A stretch of DNA of 64,000 bases from Margaritifera margaritifera (lineage: Eukaryota; Mollusca; Bivalvia; Unionida; Margaritiferidae), in the NCBI GenBank assembly GCA_029931535.1, contig JAQPZY010001414.1, positions 2,217,501 through 2,281,500 on the forward strand. Reading direction: 5' to 3'. Of the stretch, positions 63,548 to 64,000 are shown piece after piece (position 1 is the first letter of the stretch; the number at the start of each line of letters is the position of its first letter). Under the pieces are notes generated by a model. The model made no database searches and was not told the origin of the DNA. It worked only from the letters and a program-made list of their open reading frames with translations. The translations under genes and the position numbers were made by a program.

Positions 63548-64000
63548 ACATCTTTTCAGTGACAATGTTTCGTACAGTGGAAATTAGGGAGAATATATTG
63601 ACACGATACTAAATACAGATTGCTGAGATTCATAATTCAACATACTGGACAATTAAACCGAATTAACATGGAATGCGTGAATATGGTTTAGCGGAACATC
63701 ATTGCAACTCTGGGTGTAAAGTGCCGATTAAATATGGAAGATTACAAGTCAAAAGCTTGGTTTTATCCAGGCAATACCACAAACGGTATGCCAGGGGAGC
63801 AATCAATATTGACTTGCCTGGTGGATAGTGGTGACGTACGGGTGGAAAGGTGTTAATCCCATAGAATATGGGCAGAATTGCACATAAATTTATCTCCTCC
63901 ACCGTAACATCGAATATAATACCTTTCCGTTAGGAAATATTACTGTGCCAAAAACAACAAAGTTTTGAGTACGCAAATAATGTTCTACCCCAAAATTACA
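63548..64000. other. SLC5 intron, gene-free to window end
   Basis: No further SLC5 exon was found between 62,704 and the edge; upstream exons must lie beyond 64,000. Confidence 0.5.

Overview
This window is AT-rich, intron-rich invertebrate nuclear DNA, most probably from a mollusc or another lophotrochozoan. The grounds are a spliced animal solute-carrier gene, abundant (AC)n, (AT)n and (TC)n microsatellites and minisatellites, tRNA-derived SINEs with mollusc-style tails, and mariner, LINE, Ty3/gypsy and Mutator-like fossils. No bacterial gene organisation is present. All identifications come from reading the sequence; no database search was possible.

Layout. 0-8 kb: a diverged ~144-bp tandem array, then a badly decayed minus-strand Ty3/gypsy retrotransposon (gag-protease-RT-RNase H) and microsatellites. 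8-12 kb: two large minisatellites, with 45-bp and 47-bp units; the second has a higher-order arrangement. 12.6-13.5 kb: a tRNA-Thr-like SINE and a hammerhead-like hairpin. 14-19.4 kb: about 5 kb of very diverged ~125-bp repeats, interrupted by a 46-bp minisatellite. 20.4-39.2 kb: several diverged paralogous copies of one segment, head to tail in the same orientation, each changed by different insertions (a solo LTR and a SINE in the first; a LINE-bearing block in the second; a minisatellite, a pogo-like element and microsatellites in the third). Between the second and third copies sits a 4.1-kb element with 452-bp terminal direct repeats and a 5-bp target-site duplication. It holds a His-Me-finger (I-PpoI-type zinc loop) reading frame facing a core-deleted Mutator-like transposase relic. 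42.2-43.4 kb: a decayed minus-strand coding region of unknown origin. 44.8 kb: a LINE tail. 45.4-46 kb: a ~90-bp diverged array.

47.5-62.7 kb (minus strand) is the one intact-looking gene: the last ten exons of an SLC5-family sodium/solute symporter, closest in appearance to the monocarboxylate/multivitamin transporter branch. All exon phases agree, giving 535 codons plus a stop; the first exons lie beyond the right edge. Most of its larger introns hold a repeat: a 30-bp and an 89-bp minisatellite, a complete but dead mariner with both TIRs, a solo LTR, and a 27/54-bp minisatellite that is open in several frames. At 63.1-63.5 kb a tRNA-Leu-derived SINE is nested inside an older tRNA-derived SINE.

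The candidates for something undescribed are the 4.1-kb direct-repeat element with His-Me and Mutator-like cargo, and the tandem paralogous segments, which let one see minisatellites and microsatellites present in one copy and absent from another.
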